Source of the DNA: Pseudomonadota bacterium
Lineage (GTDB): Bacteria > Myxococcota > Myxococcia > Myxococcales > Myxococcaceae
Reading direction: 5' to 3'
DNA: 64,000 nucleotides
Assembly: GCA_023423535.1 (NCBI GenBank)
Contig: JAFAFL010000032.1
Span: forward strand, 350,160 to 414,159
Position 1 is the stretch's first letter; each line of letters starts with the position of its first letter. The translations under genes were made by a program, and so were the position numbers. The notes below the pieces were generated by a model, which worked only from the letters and a program-made list of their open reading frames with translations, was not told the DNA's origin and did not search any database. Below, in pieces: positions 14,291 through 24,562 of the stretch.

Positions 14291-16444
14291 TCAGGGCAGT
14301 TCCTCGACCTTCACCAGGTAGGAGCCCATCGCGCCACCGGGCGCTGTGATGCGGATCGCCAGCTGGGCAGCCGAGGAGGCGGTCCAGGTGAGCATCGGTT
14401 GAGTGCCCGCGGGCTGCTGGGAGAGCAGGTTCTCGGAGAGGTCGTAGAGGCGGAGTTCGCAGGAGGTGAGCGTCTGCGGCGCGAGCGCTGAGCAGGTCAC
14501 CCGGTAGCTGCGTCCGCTCTGCGGCGTGAAGCGGAACCAGTCGCGGTCGGTCGGCGTCTGCAGCAGGCCGGCCACCCAGGCATTGTTCGCGAGCACCGCC
14601 GTGCCGGTGGCCAGCGTGTTGCCGTGGTCGTCGTGCTCGAGGTCCTCGATGAGCCAGGTGACGGAGCCGGTCGCACCGGGTGAACCCTGCAGCTCGATCC
14701 AGGTGTCTCCGCCCTGCGCGTAGTCGAGGTAGAGGAGCGCGTCGCCGCCGTCGGTGTCCTGCGCGAGCAGCAGGCCCTGAGGGTCGAACACGCGGACGTG
14801 GCAGTTGCTCGCCGTCACGCGCGTGCAGGTGATCCGGTAGATGTGGCCGGGGTCCCAGTCCACGTAGAGCACGTCGCGATCGCCTGGGAACTGGAAGCTC
14901 GCGGTGCCGCTGACGCTGACGACGGGCATGCCCAAGGACGTCGCGCGGGTGAAGTCGTCGCCGTGATCGTCGGGGCCGAGGTTCTCGAGTGAGTAGGTGT
15001 AGGAGAAGCTCCCGCTGCCACTGATCAACGCCACGTGCGTGCCCGGCGCGAGGAGCTTGCGGAACACGTCGCCTTCGCCCCCATCGAGATCCGCCGCGAC
15101 CTGCTGGCCATCCGGACCGATGAGCCGGACGAGGCAGTCGCGGCCCACCGGCGGGATGCAGCGGAATCGGTACACGTAGGAGGCGAGCGCCTCGAAGCGG
15201 AAGGCGTCCACGTCGTCTCCGCGCTCGAGGGTTCCTGTCGCGGTCACGCCGACCGTCACGTCCGAGGCTTCGGTCGGCGCGGGACCATCCGGGTGATCGT
15301 CGGTGCCCAGATCCGTGAGCTGCAGCGTCCACCGCAGGCCGCGTCGCTGCGCGTTTGCGGAGCCTCCCGCGCTGATGCGGAGCACCTGCGGTCCGCCATT
15401 CGCGGAGTGGAGCACTTCGTCCAAGCCGGAGAGCGTGCCCTCCATCGTGCGGCGAAGCGTCCACGCTGGCGCGCTGGAGAGCGCGTACACCTCCACCCGG
15501 ACCGGCAGCGGATTGCCCTCTTCGTCGGTGAGGGTCGCCTGCATGCGGTAGCTGCGCGACGGACCGAACTCGAAGCGCAAGGCGTCCGCATCGCCCTCGA
15601 ACTGCAGCACGCCCTCGTGTGGATCTTCGAGCACCGCGGGGATCGCGGTCTCCGGTTCGTCGCCGTAGTCGTCGAGGCCGAGCGATCGGATGCTCACCTC
15701 GTAGGCGCCGGTCTCGGTGAACGTGCCCGCGCGCGCGCGCAGGTACACGCGGCCGGGGCCCGTCGCTTTCACCTTCACCGCGTAGTCGAGAAGGCCGGTA
15801 GCTGTGCGCTGGGTACCGAGAGGCTCCAGGACTTCCCCACCGCTCGAGTCGCCCATCGCGAAGAACGTTTCGGCGCGGAAGGCGACGGGTCCCTCGAGCC
15901 GGAACGCGAAGATCTCTTCGGGGCGCGCGTCGGCGCGGTACCAGTCGTTGTCGGAAGCGGGGAAGAAGGTGTGTGGCTCGCGCTGATCGCCTTCGGTGCC
16001 GATGTCGCGCGCGAGCGCCGGGCACTCGTCGGGCTCGAACGGATCGCCCTCTGTGTGCGTGGTGTCGCAGGTGATCGGCATGTGCGGCTGGCACAGGCCT
16101 CCTTCGAGTTCGTAGCCCTCGTCGCAGCCGCACACCGCGGTCGAGTTCACCGCACGGCAGACGCTGCGGTTGGGTTCGGTGCACGGGTTCGGCTCGCACG
16201 GATCTGGCGGCTTCGGCGAGAGGCAGAGGCCTCCGCGATCCTCCAGTCCCTCGTCACATGCGCAGCGAGGGAGTCCCTCCTCCACCACGCAGCGCGTGCG
16301 GCCCGCGACGTCGCAGCGAAAGGTCGCGCAGGGATCGACCGGCGGTACCGGCGGCTTCGGCGGATCGACAGGAGGGCAGCCCGCGAGCAGCACGGCCCCG
16401 AGCAGCGAGACCGCGCACACGGCGGCTCGCCTCGGGAAACGCAT
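14291..16444 (-). CDS. Lipoprotein with EGF-like modules and five pre-peptidase C-terminal (PPC-like) repeats
   Basis: A 717-residue predicted outer-membrane lipoprotein. The start is placed at the ATG giving MRFPRRAAVCAVSLLGAV with lipobox LLAGC (Cys23); a longer in-frame reading adds 47 residues with no signal. After a Pro-rich tether there are two Cys-rich EGF-like modules (about 38-75 and 82-118, the second with the CGCDEGYELEGGLC ending). About five beta-sandwich repeats of 110-120 residues follow, each introduced by a D-D-[YH]-G-[DN] linker and containing a DxDWFRF-like strand, the hallmark of PPC domains. No catalytic domain is visible; such proteins usually bind ligands or act as adhesins. 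The MYXO-CTERM gene lies 16 bases upstream on the same strand. Confidence 0.8.
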   Translation of the reverse strand: MRFPRRAAVCAVSLLGAVLLAGCPPVDPPKPPVPPVDPCATFRCDVAGRTRCVVEEGLPRCACDEGLEDRGGLCLSPKPPDPCEPNPCTEPNRSVCRAVNSTAVCGCDEGYELEGGLCQPHMPITCDTTHTEGDPFEPDECPALARDIGTEGDQREPHTFFPASDNDWYRADARPEEIFAFRLEGPVAFRAETFFAMGDSSGGEVLEPLGTQRTATGLLDYAVKVKATGPGRVYLRARAGTFTETGAYEVSIRSLGLDDYGDEPETAIPAVLEDPHEGVLQFEGDADALRFEFGPSRSYRMQATLTDEEGNPLPVRVEVYALSSAPAWTLRRTMEGTLSGLDEVLHSANGGPQVLRISAGGSANAQRRGLRWTLQLTDLGTDDHPDGPAPTEASDVTVGVTATGTLERGDDVDAFRFEALASYVYRFRCIPPVGRDCLVRLIGPDGQQVAADLDGGEGDVFRKLLAPGTHVALISGSGSFSYTYSLENLGPDDHGDDFTRATSLGMPVVSVSGTASFQFPGDRDVLYVDWDPGHIYRITCTRVTASNCHVRVFDPQGLLLAQDTDGGDALLYLDYAQGGDTWIELQGSPGATGSVTWLIEDLEHDDHGNTLATGTAVLANNAWVAGLLQTPTDRDWFRFTPQSGRSYRVTCSALAPQTLTSCELRLYDLSENLLSQQPAGTQPMLTWTASSAAQLAIRITAPGGAMGSYLVKVEELP

Positions 16445-16460
16445 CTGCCGCGCAGTGACC

Positions 16461-17798
16461 TCAGGCACGACGGCCTCTGCGCCGCAGCGCCAACGCCACC
16501 AGCAGCGGCGCGCTCCACAGCACCGCCGCGCCCGCGCTCGAACAGTCACACCCGGTGCCGTCCCACTCGGTGTCGTCACCGCCATCGGTGCCCGGCTTCA
16601 CGCCGGCATCCGGTCCTTCGACGCCGCCATCACCGTCGCCCGGCGTGCCACCGTCCGGCATCGCCTCCGCCTTGCCCAGCGCGATCGCGAGCGCCGGCCA
16701 CAGTGGACGGCACACGTCTCGGCCCGGCGTTCCAGAGGGGCACTGACGCTCCTCAATCTCTTCGAAGCGGAGCGCGGGCTCGACGCCGCCCGTCGCGTCC
16801 ACCTTCGCCAGCGCCCATCCGTCCTGGAGCATGAAGCCGCACGCGAACGCTTCGTCGGCGCTGGTCGTCCCGCCGTTCTCCGGACCGAAGCCGCCCACGC
16901 AGCCGGCTCGCAGTGGTGAGTCCACGCGCGCGAAGGTCTCGCCGCCATCATCCGAGCGGTGCAGACGCTCCGCCGCGGCCCACACCGTCTGCGCGTCCGC
17001 GGAGAAGTGCACGCTGCGGAAGACCCGCGCATCCGACGCGACGAAGCCGAAGCTCTGGCCTCCGTTCGTCGAGCGCAGCAGGTGGTACTCGAAGTTCTCG
17101 AAGGCCTGCGCGAAGAGCACGTCCGGATCCTCCGGGTGCACCGCGAGCAGCGTGAAGCCGGAGAAGGGGACGACGCCGGTGACGGTCAGCTCGGTGAAGG
17201 AGTCGCCGCCGTCATCACTCCGGTAGAGAACCGCGCGCTGCGGGCTGAAGTACCAGGCGGAGATCCATGCGCGATCGGGCTGCGAAGGCGCGAAGCGGAG
17301 GCCGGAGAAGTAGAGCTCGCGCTCGTTGAGCACGGGAGTGGGGAACGTCGCGCCGCCGTCGTCGGAGCGGAAGACGCCGTTGTCCTGGTTGAACTTGCCG
17401 GTGAGCGCGAAGAGGCGCTGCGGGTCGGTGGGATGACCGCGGAGCTCGGAGACGCCGGTGGCCTTCAGCTCGGGCACTTCGGTCCACGAACAGCCGTTGT
17501 CGCGAGACACGGAGAGCCCATGCGGCGAGCCCACGTACATGGTGCCGTCGCTGCCGAGGTGGAAGGCGCCGCGCACGTTGTCGCTCCAGCCGGTGGCCTC
17601 GGAGCAGACGACCTCCCACGTGTCGCTGCCTTCCGGCCGGTGCACGATCCCGAAGGTCGTGCCGAGCATGCGCTCGGTGGCGCCTCGCGCGTGCAGCGAC
17701 GTCACCTCCACCGGCCCGTCGTGCGCGCGCGCGGGTGCGACGACGGCGATCAATGAAAGGAGAGCGGGAACGGGGAGCAGTGCGCGCAGCGACGACAT
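16461..17798 (-). CDS. Exported BNR/Asp-box beta-propeller protein with MYXO-CTERM-type anchor
   Basis: A 445-residue exported protein with signal peptide (MSSLRALLPVPALLSLIAVVAPARA). It has at least five Asp-box/BNR repeats of the S-x-D-x-G-x-x-F kind (SRDNGCSW, RSDDGGATF, RSDDGGDSF, RSTNGGQSF, RSDDGGETF), which build a sortilin/sialidase-like propeller. Sialidase catalytic residues are not evident, so it is likely a binding protein. The C-terminus has a Gly/Asp/Thr-rich linker, a Cys pair (GCDC), a hydrophobic helix and a basic tail (RRRGRRA). This is the tripartite MYXO-CTERM sorting signal of myxobacteria, which directs processing and anchoring at the surface. Confidence 0.8.
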   Translation of the reverse strand: MSSLRALLPVPALLSLIAVVAPARAHDGPVEVTSLHARGATERMLGTTFGIVHRPEGSDTWEVVCSEATGWSDNVRGAFHLGSDGTMYVGSPHGLSVSRDNGCSWTEVPELKATGVSELRGHPTDPQRLFALTGKFNQDNGVFRSDDGGATFPTPVLNERELYFSGLRFAPSQPDRAWISAWYFSPQRAVLYRSDDGGDSFTELTVTGVVPFSGFTLLAVHPEDPDVLFAQAFENFEYHLLRSTNGGQSFGFVASDARVFRSVHFSADAQTVWAAAERLHRSDDGGETFARVDSPLRAGCVGGFGPENGGTTSADEAFACGFMLQDGWALAKVDATGGVEPALRFEEIEERQCPSGTPGRDVCRPLWPALAIALGKAEAMPDGGTPGDGDGGVEGPDAGVKPGTDGGDDTEWDGTGCDCSSAGAAVLWSAPLLVALALRRRGRRA

Positions 17799-17939
17799 GC
17801 GCGCGAGGATAGCCCGTCCCCTGCGGAAGGCTCGTGAATGCCGAGGGAAAGCAGGCGGCCATGCAGGCGGAGGCCACCCTGCGCGGAGGGCTCTTCACGC
17901 GACCGCTTGCGCGGAGAGGCGCGTACAGTGTGCGCCCAT

Positions 17940-18805
17940 ATGACTCGACGCCCCTCGATGTTCGTTCGCGCGTCGGCCTTCGCGGTCGGCACCACGGCTT
18001 CCCTCTCGCTGCTCCTCGCCTCCGCCTGTGGTCCGGCCGAGACCGAACCTGAGGCGCGCACGGTCGAACTCCGCTTCGATGCGATCGCGAACGGTGCGCC
18101 GCTGCGCTGTGGCGGCGTGGTGGAAGGCCTCGGCCGGGACAACGCGCGCTACGAGCTGAAGGACCTGCGCTTCTACGTCCACGACGTGCGACTGGTAGCG
18201 GAGGACGGCACCGAGCACGCGATGGCGCTGGAGAGCGACGGCATCTGGCAGTCGGAGGAGCTGGCGCTGCTCGACTTCGAGGATCGCTCCGGCGAGTGCG
18301 CGAACGGGACGGTGGAGCTGCGCGATCGCGTGGTGGGCAAGGTCCCGGACGGCGTGACCTTCAAGGAGGTGCGCTTCCGCATGGGCGTGCCCGAGGCGCT
18401 GAACCACGGCGACGCGTCGGTGGCGAAGGCGCCGCTGAACCTGACCTCGCTCTTCTGGAGCTGGCGCGCGGGCTACAAGTTCATCCGGCTCGACGGGCGC
18501 ACCGAGGGACTGCCCACCGGCCACAACCTGCACCTCGGCAGCACCGGCTGCTCCGAGGCGCCCACCACCTGCACCGAGTCGAACCGGCCGGAGGTTTCGC
18601 TGACGGGCTTCGATCTGGAGAAGAGCGTCATCACGCTCGATGTTTCGGCGCTCTTCGCGACGAGCGACCTCAACTCCAACGCCGCGGGCACGCCGCCGGG
18701 CTGCATGGGCGCACCGAGCGCCGATGCCGACTGCGCGCCGATGTTCGAGAAGTTCGGGCTCAACGGCGGGACGCAGAGCGCGTTCGTGCTGAAGGACCGC
18801 GCGCC

Positions 18806-18809
<4 letters not shown>
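17940..18809 (+). CDS. mbnP: MbnP-like copper-binding lipoprotein (metallo-mystery pair four-Cys protein)
   Basis: A 289-residue protein of the family known as metallo-mystery pair system four-Cys motif protein, or MbnP. The signal peptide ends in a lipobox-like ASAC. The conserved parts are the Cys set (LRCGG, GECANG, TGCSEAPTTC, PGCMG, ADCAPMF) and the Trp-rich FWSWRAGYKFIRLDG block near the middle. In methanotroph homologues the partner MbnH oxidises an MbnP tryptophan to kynurenine to form a copper site; that chemistry is established there and inferred here. The chosen ATG is the one directly preceding the signal peptide. Its stop overlaps the GTG start of the partner gene by four bases. 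Confidence 0.85.
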
Positions 18810-19969
<1,160 letters not shown>

Positions 19970-19973
19970 CCCG

Positions 19974-20948
19974 TCACCAGCCGCCGGTGCCGGTGCCCGA
20001 GCCGCCCACGCCGAAGTCGTCGCGTTGGGTTCCGCCGAGCCTCGAGAGGACCTCGCGCGCGAAGCGCTCCTCGTTCTTCTCACCGCCGTCCGCGCCGTAG
20101 CGCTGGATGTGCTGCTGCAGCTGCGCGATGCGGTTCTCCGGGTTCGGGTGGGTGCTGAAGAACTCCGGCTGCCCGCCCCGGCCGCCCGCGTTGGAGAGCA
20201 CGTTCATCAGCCCGAGCATCCCGCGCGCGTCGTAGCCGGCCTCGGCGGCGAAGCGGACGCCGAGCGCATCCGACTCCAGCTCATCGTTGCGGCCGTAGCG
20301 CAGGTTCAACAGCGAGCCCACCGCCTGCGCCATCGCCGCGGTGCGCACCGAGCGGTAGGGGTTCTCGCTGTCCCACGAGCCGATCGCCGCCGCGCCGACG
20401 AGCGCCTGCGTGAGGCCTGCCTTCGCGAGGTGTTCCGCGCCATGCCGAGCAACGACGTGCGCGACCTCGTGTCCGAGCACCGCCGCCAGCTCCGACTCGT
20501 CGCGCAGCTTTGAGAGCAGGGCGACGGTGATGAAGACCTGGCCACCGGGGAGCGCGAACGCGTTCACCGTCTGCGGATCCGCGAGCACGTGGAAGTCGAA
20601 CTCGTAGCCGCCCTTCGCGGCACCGCTGCGCTCGACGATGCGCTGGCCCACCTCTTCGACGTACCGCTGGATGCCCTCGTCTTCGTAGAGCCCGCCATGC
20701 TGCGCGGCCATGTCCGGCGCGGCCTCCAGCCCGAGCGCCACCTCCTGCTCCGGCGTGAGGCGCACGCGCTGCACTTCGCCTGTGACCTCGTTGGTGCTCT
20801 TCGTTCCGTAGTAGGTGACCAGACCCGTGAGCGCGACGAACAGCGCGATGATCAGGCGCGGGCTGAGGAACGAGCGACGCCTGCGTGGCGTCCGGCGGCT
20901 CCCGAAGTACGACGGGTGAGGTCTGCGCGTGCGGCCGAACATGGGCAC
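19974..20948 (-). CDS. M48-family zinc metalloprotease, membrane anchored
   Basis: A 324-residue protease with a basic N-terminus, one membrane anchor (about 28-47, LSPRLIIALFVALTGLVTYY) and an M48 catalytic domain. The zinc motif is HEVAHVVARH, with the third ligand Glu in NDELESDALG. FALPGGQVFITVALL and STHPNPENRIAQLQ are classic family blocks. Relatives (BepA, HtpX, Oma1-like) degrade or quality-control envelope proteins. The tail is Gly-rich. It lies 74 bases downstream of the dynamin-like GTPase gene on the same strand, so it may be the last gene of that transcription unit. Confidence 0.88.
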   Translation of the reverse strand: MPMFGRTRRPHPSYFGSRRTPRRRRSFLSPRLIIALFVALTGLVTYYGTKSTNEVTGEVQRVRLTPEQEVALGLEAAPDMAAQHGGLYEDEGIQRYVEEVGQRIVERSGAAKGGYEFDFHVLADPQTVNAFALPGGQVFITVALLSKLRDESELAAVLGHEVAHVVARHGAEHLAKAGLTQALVGAAAIGSWDSENPYRSVRTAAMAQAVGSLLNLRYGRNDELESDALGVRFAAEAGYDARGMLGLMNVLSNAGGRGGQPEFFSTHPNPENRIAQLQQHIQRYGADGGEKNEERFAREVLSRLGGTQRDDFGVGGSGTGTGGW

Positions 20949-21022
20949 CTCCGCCCACGAGATTCGTCACCGGCCGCTCACGGTGCACGAGCGCGTGGCT
21001 GCCTGCCTGCTAGCTCGAATCG

Positions 21023-22762
21023 TCAGACGTCCGAGAGGAGCCCGAGCAGCCGCCGCGCACTCTCCCGCGACGGCGCGTCACTCTCCTTCGTTTGCGCAAC
21101 CCACTGCGCGCTGAGGTCGGCGGTGGCGCGTTCGAACTGGCGCCGTCCGTCGGAGACCAACCGTCGACGAACGCCCGCGAGGCTCAGCGACGCAATGCCC
21201 GCACCGATCGCCGCGATGACACCTGCCAGCGCCGCCGCGTTGAGGAGGAAGTCCGAGCCAACGTACTGGCCTTCGATGTAGCCGCGCACCACGCGGTAGC
21301 CCACGTGCACGAAGAGCGCGAGCAGGGGCAGGTTCACCAGCGGCAGGAGGATGTAGCGCGCGATGCGCCACCAGCGCCGAACCGCCTCCGCGAGTCCGAG
21401 CGTGGAGGTCGCCTCCCACACCGCGGCGCGCGCCCGTGCGAACGACTCCGCGACGAGCTCCACCGGCGGAATCCCCGCGTCCTTTGCGTTGAGCCCTTCC
21501 GCTCCTGCGGCCGCGCGTGCGCTGACGGTTCCGGCCTGCGCTGCGGAGACTGCGACGTCGTCCACCAACGCCTCGCCCTGGATGCGGCGTTCGGCGCTGT
21601 GCTGCAGCGTGGCCTCCTGCACCCGCGAGAGCACCGCGGAGCCCAGCGCCACACCGCCGGCCACCAGCGGATTCCCGCGCACGAGCAGCGCCGCCGCACC
21701 GAGCCCCGACGTGCCCGCGAGCGACATGCGCATCCACCAGCCTGCGGGTCCCCAGAACCTGCGCGCCGCTTCTCGTCGCACCGCGTGACCGAGATGCGCC
21801 GAGGCCGCACCGAGCCGCAGCGCAAAGTCGTCCGCCAGCGTCACGCGCGCGCGGGTGAGTCCTTCGTCGAGAAGGGCAGCGCGCTTCTTCGCGGAGGCCT
21901 CCGCCGCATCCACCGCGGGACGGACGAGCGACTGCAGCTCGCGCAGCGCGCCCACCGCGTTGCTGCGACGGATGCGCTCGCTGGTGGCCTTGTCGCCCAG
22001 GGCCCTCAATGCGGCGAGCAGCTCGTCTCGCTCGCCGACCTCCGTCCCGCCCACCAGCCACTGCAGCGCGCTCACCGCGTACACCGGCACGTCCCCAACA
22101 CCCAGCCGCTCTCGCGCGATGCGCAGGACCTGCGCCTTGAGCTCCTCGCGTGACGCGGCGGAGAGCAGGTCCGAGTGGTTGAGCACGAAAATGAGCCGGC
22201 GCCGCTGCGCAAAGCGGGCGAGGAACTCCGTCTGCACCGCCTCCGCCACGCTGCCCTTGTGCAGCACCACCAGCGCCACGTCCGCCTGATCGAGCACCGC
22301 CTCGGCGCGGTCGCGGTGAATGCGCTCCACGCTGTTGAGGTCCGGCGTGTCGACGAAGATCTGCCCACTCCACGGACCGGGTGCGCCGGTGGGGTAGGTG
22401 ACGACCTTCGTGCCGGAACCGGAATGTGCACCGGCGTGTCCCGCCAGCTCTCCGAGGATCGCGTCCGCGGGCGCGTACACCACCGCGTGTGCGGTCGTCG
22501 GTCTCTGCTCGCCGCTCCGGGCGATGGGGGCGCCGACCAGCGCGTTGAGCAGCGTGGACTTGCCCGCGCCGGTCGCGCCCACCAGCGCCACCACCAGCGC
22601 GTGCCGCTGCGTCTCTACCCCTCGCGCGTAGTCCTCGAGCAGCCGCTGCACGCGGCCCTTCTCCGCGCGCACGCCGGGCAGCACGAGCGCGGACTCGGCG
22701 AGCTCGCGAACGGCGGAGGGCTCTGGAAGCTGCGTCCCACTCACAGTCGCACTCACGCTCAC
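21023..22762 (-). CDS. Dynamin-like GTPase with C-terminal membrane segments
   Basis: A 579-residue GTPase. The G domain carries G1 GATGAGKST at 62-70, a Thr-containing switch I (RPTTAHAV), G3 DTPDLNS, G4 as NHSD, and an SAL motif near 235. The rest is helical with hydrophobic segments (about 355-385, 480-500 and 515-540) that suit membrane insertion. The architecture resembles bacterial dynamin-like or YfjP/EngA-type membrane-remodelling GTPases, but the exact subfamily is unsure. Its GTG start overlaps the upstream GTPase stop by four bases, so the two are made together and may form a hetero-oligomer, as known for paired bacterial dynamins. Confidence 0.78.
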   Translation of the reverse strand: MSVSATVSGTQLPEPSAVRELAESALVLPGVRAEKGRVQRLLEDYARGVETQRHALVVALVGATGAGKSTLLNALVGAPIARSGEQRPTTAHAVVYAPADAILGELAGHAGAHSGSGTKVVTYPTGAPGPWSGQIFVDTPDLNSVERIHRDRAEAVLDQADVALVVLHKGSVAEAVQTEFLARFAQRRRLIFVLNHSDLLSAASREELKAQVLRIARERLGVGDVPVYAVSALQWLVGGTEVGERDELLAALRALGDKATSERIRRSNAVGALRELQSLVRPAVDAAEASAKKRAALLDEGLTRARVTLADDFALRLGAASAHLGHAVRREAARRFWGPAGWWMRMSLAGTSGLGAAALLVRGNPLVAGGVALGSAVLSRVQEATLQHSAERRIQGEALVDDVAVSAAQAGTVSARAAAGAEGLNAKDAGIPPVELVAESFARARAAVWEATSTLGLAEAVRRWWRIARYILLPLVNLPLLALFVHVGYRVVRGYIEGQYVGSDFLLNAAALAGVIAAIGAGIASLSLAGVRRRLVSDGRRQFERATADLSAQWVAQTKESDAPSRESARRLLGLLSDV

Positions 22763-24513
22763 GGCGAGGCCTCCCCTTCATCGAGCGCGCGTTGCACTTC
22801 CGCTGAGGCGCGCCGGAGAACCTCCGCCTTGCGCCGGGGCTCTGCGCTCGCTTCATCGAGCCGACCCAGCAGCTCCGCGAAAGGTCCCTCCCGAAGCGTC
22901 GCCGCCAGCGTCCCACCGTGCGTCTTGCGCCAGGCCTGCGCCACCGCGTCACGCAGCCCCGCGCCCAGCAGATCCACGAACCGCTCCAGCAGCGGCGTCG
23001 TCACCAGCGCCGAGGCGAACACCACGTCCGCGCCTCCGGTCACACCGGGAACGGTGACCGCGCCCACCACGCCCGCGAGCGCCGGCACCGCGTACGCGAA
23101 CGTTGCACCGAGCTGACGCAGCTCCTGCCCGGGGCCCTCGACGAGCTGCTCCGCCAGCCGCGCTCGACAGAACTGGTAGAGGTGCTCGCGGTCCGCCTGG
23201 GGCTGTGCGCGCTCCGCGTTCGCCAGCGCCTCTTCCACCGCGTCCGTGCTGAGCACGCGTTCGGTGACGGCCTGCGCTTCCGGCCAGCGCGACCACGCAG
23301 GCTCTTCGGCAGCGAGCGCGGCCACGAGTTCGCGGATCGATCCCGCCAGCTCCGCGTGCACGCGCACCTCGGGCGAGGGTGCAGCGGTCTCGGGCCCGGT
23401 GAACTGCTCCTTGATGAAGCGTCCGGCGCGGGTGAGCCCGGTGGCGAGCAACCTCGGTCCCTTGCGCAGCCAGCGGTGTGTGGTCGAGCGCGCGTCGAGC
23501 TCGTCGCGAAACGCCTCGATGAGGATGTCCGCCGGGATGGCGAGCCCCGCCGCGCGTTCCGAGGCCGCGAGCAGCTCTCTGCGCAGCCGCGTGCGCAGCC
23601 GATCCGGTTCGGAGGCCGACTGCTCCCACGCGTCCGCCACCTCCTGCAGCTCCGTGCGCGCGTCCCTCAGCGATGCGGCGAGCGCGCGGGCCTTCAACCG
23701 TCCGCGAGCCGCGGGATCGGCGAACAGCTCTCTCAGTGCGCGCTGGCCCTCGCGAGGCACCGTCCGCAGCGGCGCGCGGCCTGCCTCCACGTCCGGCTGG
23801 TGCGGCGCGACCTCGCTCGTCACCGGCGCATGGCCCACGTCGGAGGAGAGCTTGTCCAGGTGCGCGAGCGCGACCTCGTCCCGCACCGCCTCGTTGTACA
23901 CGAGCGCATACGGCCTTCCGTGGCCGACGACCTCGCGCAGGAAGTCCACCACCGCCGCGTTCTGGTACGTGTGCCGCGACACGAGGAACACCACCAGGTC
24001 CACGGTCACCAGCAGCGCCTCCGCGGCCTCCCGGTTCGTCTGGTGCACGCTGTCGAAGTCCGGCGTGTCCATGAGCAGGAGCCCCTCCGGCATCCGCTCG
24101 GTGGCCAGCAAATAGAGGCGTCCGGCCGGACCCGGTTCGGTGATCGGCGGCAACGCGGGCGGCTGCACGTCCACCACCTCGTAGCGTTGCTCGAGCACCG
24201 CGCGCATGGGCCCGCGGATGAGCGACGAATGCGCGGCGGCGAGGCACTGCTTCGTCAGCCCGCCCTCTGGCTTCGACGGTGAGACCGCTTCGCCGACGAG
24301 CGAGTTGAAGAGGCTCGACTTGCCCACGTTGTTCGGGCCGGCGATGCCCACCAGCAGCGTGGGCGTGGTGCCCGCCAATCTCGGAAGGAGATCCCGGGCC
24401 AGCCGATCGCGCAGGCGCTGCGCAGTTCGTCCGGCATCGCCCGATGAAAGCTCGATGAGTGCCTGGTGGAGGGCCTCGCGCACAGGGAGCCAATCTGCGA
24501 CGCGCCACGTCAC
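22759..24513 (-). CDS. Dynamin-like GTPase, first gene of the pair
   Basis: A 584-residue GTPase with G1 GPNNVGKSS (about 65-73), G3 DTPDFDS and a helical second half. A hydrophobic segment near 455-495 (AYAVPALAGVVGAVTVPG) probably dips into membrane. The usual G4 NKxD is not clear (LVYNEAVRDE occupies its place), so nucleotide specificity is uncertain. The start is set at the GTG giving MTWRVADWLPVREALHQAL; the frame is open 177 codons further, but that part runs antisense into the caspase gene and lacks hydrophobic or domain character. Its upstream neighbour is the divergent caspase gene, 49 bases away. Confidence 0.75.
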   Translation of the reverse strand: MTWRVADWLPVREALHQALIELSSGDAGRTAQRLRDRLARDLLPRLAGTTPTLLVGIAGPNNVGKSSLFNSLVGEAVSPSKPEGGLTKQCLAAAHSSLIRGPMRAVLEQRYEVVDVQPPALPPITEPGPAGRLYLLATERMPEGLLLMDTPDFDSVHQTNREAAEALLVTVDLVVFLVSRHTYQNAAVVDFLREVVGHGRPYALVYNEAVRDEVALAHLDKLSSDVGHAPVTSEVAPHQPDVEAGRAPLRTVPREGQRALRELFADPAARGRLKARALAASLRDARTELQEVADAWEQSASEPDRLRTRLRRELLAASERAAGLAIPADILIEAFRDELDARSTTHRWLRKGPRLLATGLTRAGRFIKEQFTGPETAAPSPEVRVHAELAGSIRELVAALAAEEPAWSRWPEAQAVTERVLSTDAVEEALANAERAQPQADREHLYQFCRARLAEQLVEGPGQELRQLGATFAYAVPALAGVVGAVTVPGVTGGADVVFASALVTTPLLERFVDLLGAGLRDAVAQAWRKTHGGTLAATLREGPFAELLGRLDEASAEPRRKAEVLRRASAEVQRALDEGEASP

Positions 24514-24562
24514 CCGGCCACGCCGCCTTTGAGGGACTGACGTTTCTCTAACCCTCCCTAAG

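Noticed and set aside
17838..17939. Longer start for the MbnP-like protein
   Set aside because: Adds Arg/Pro-rich residues that would hide the signal peptide; the ATG at 17940 is preferred.
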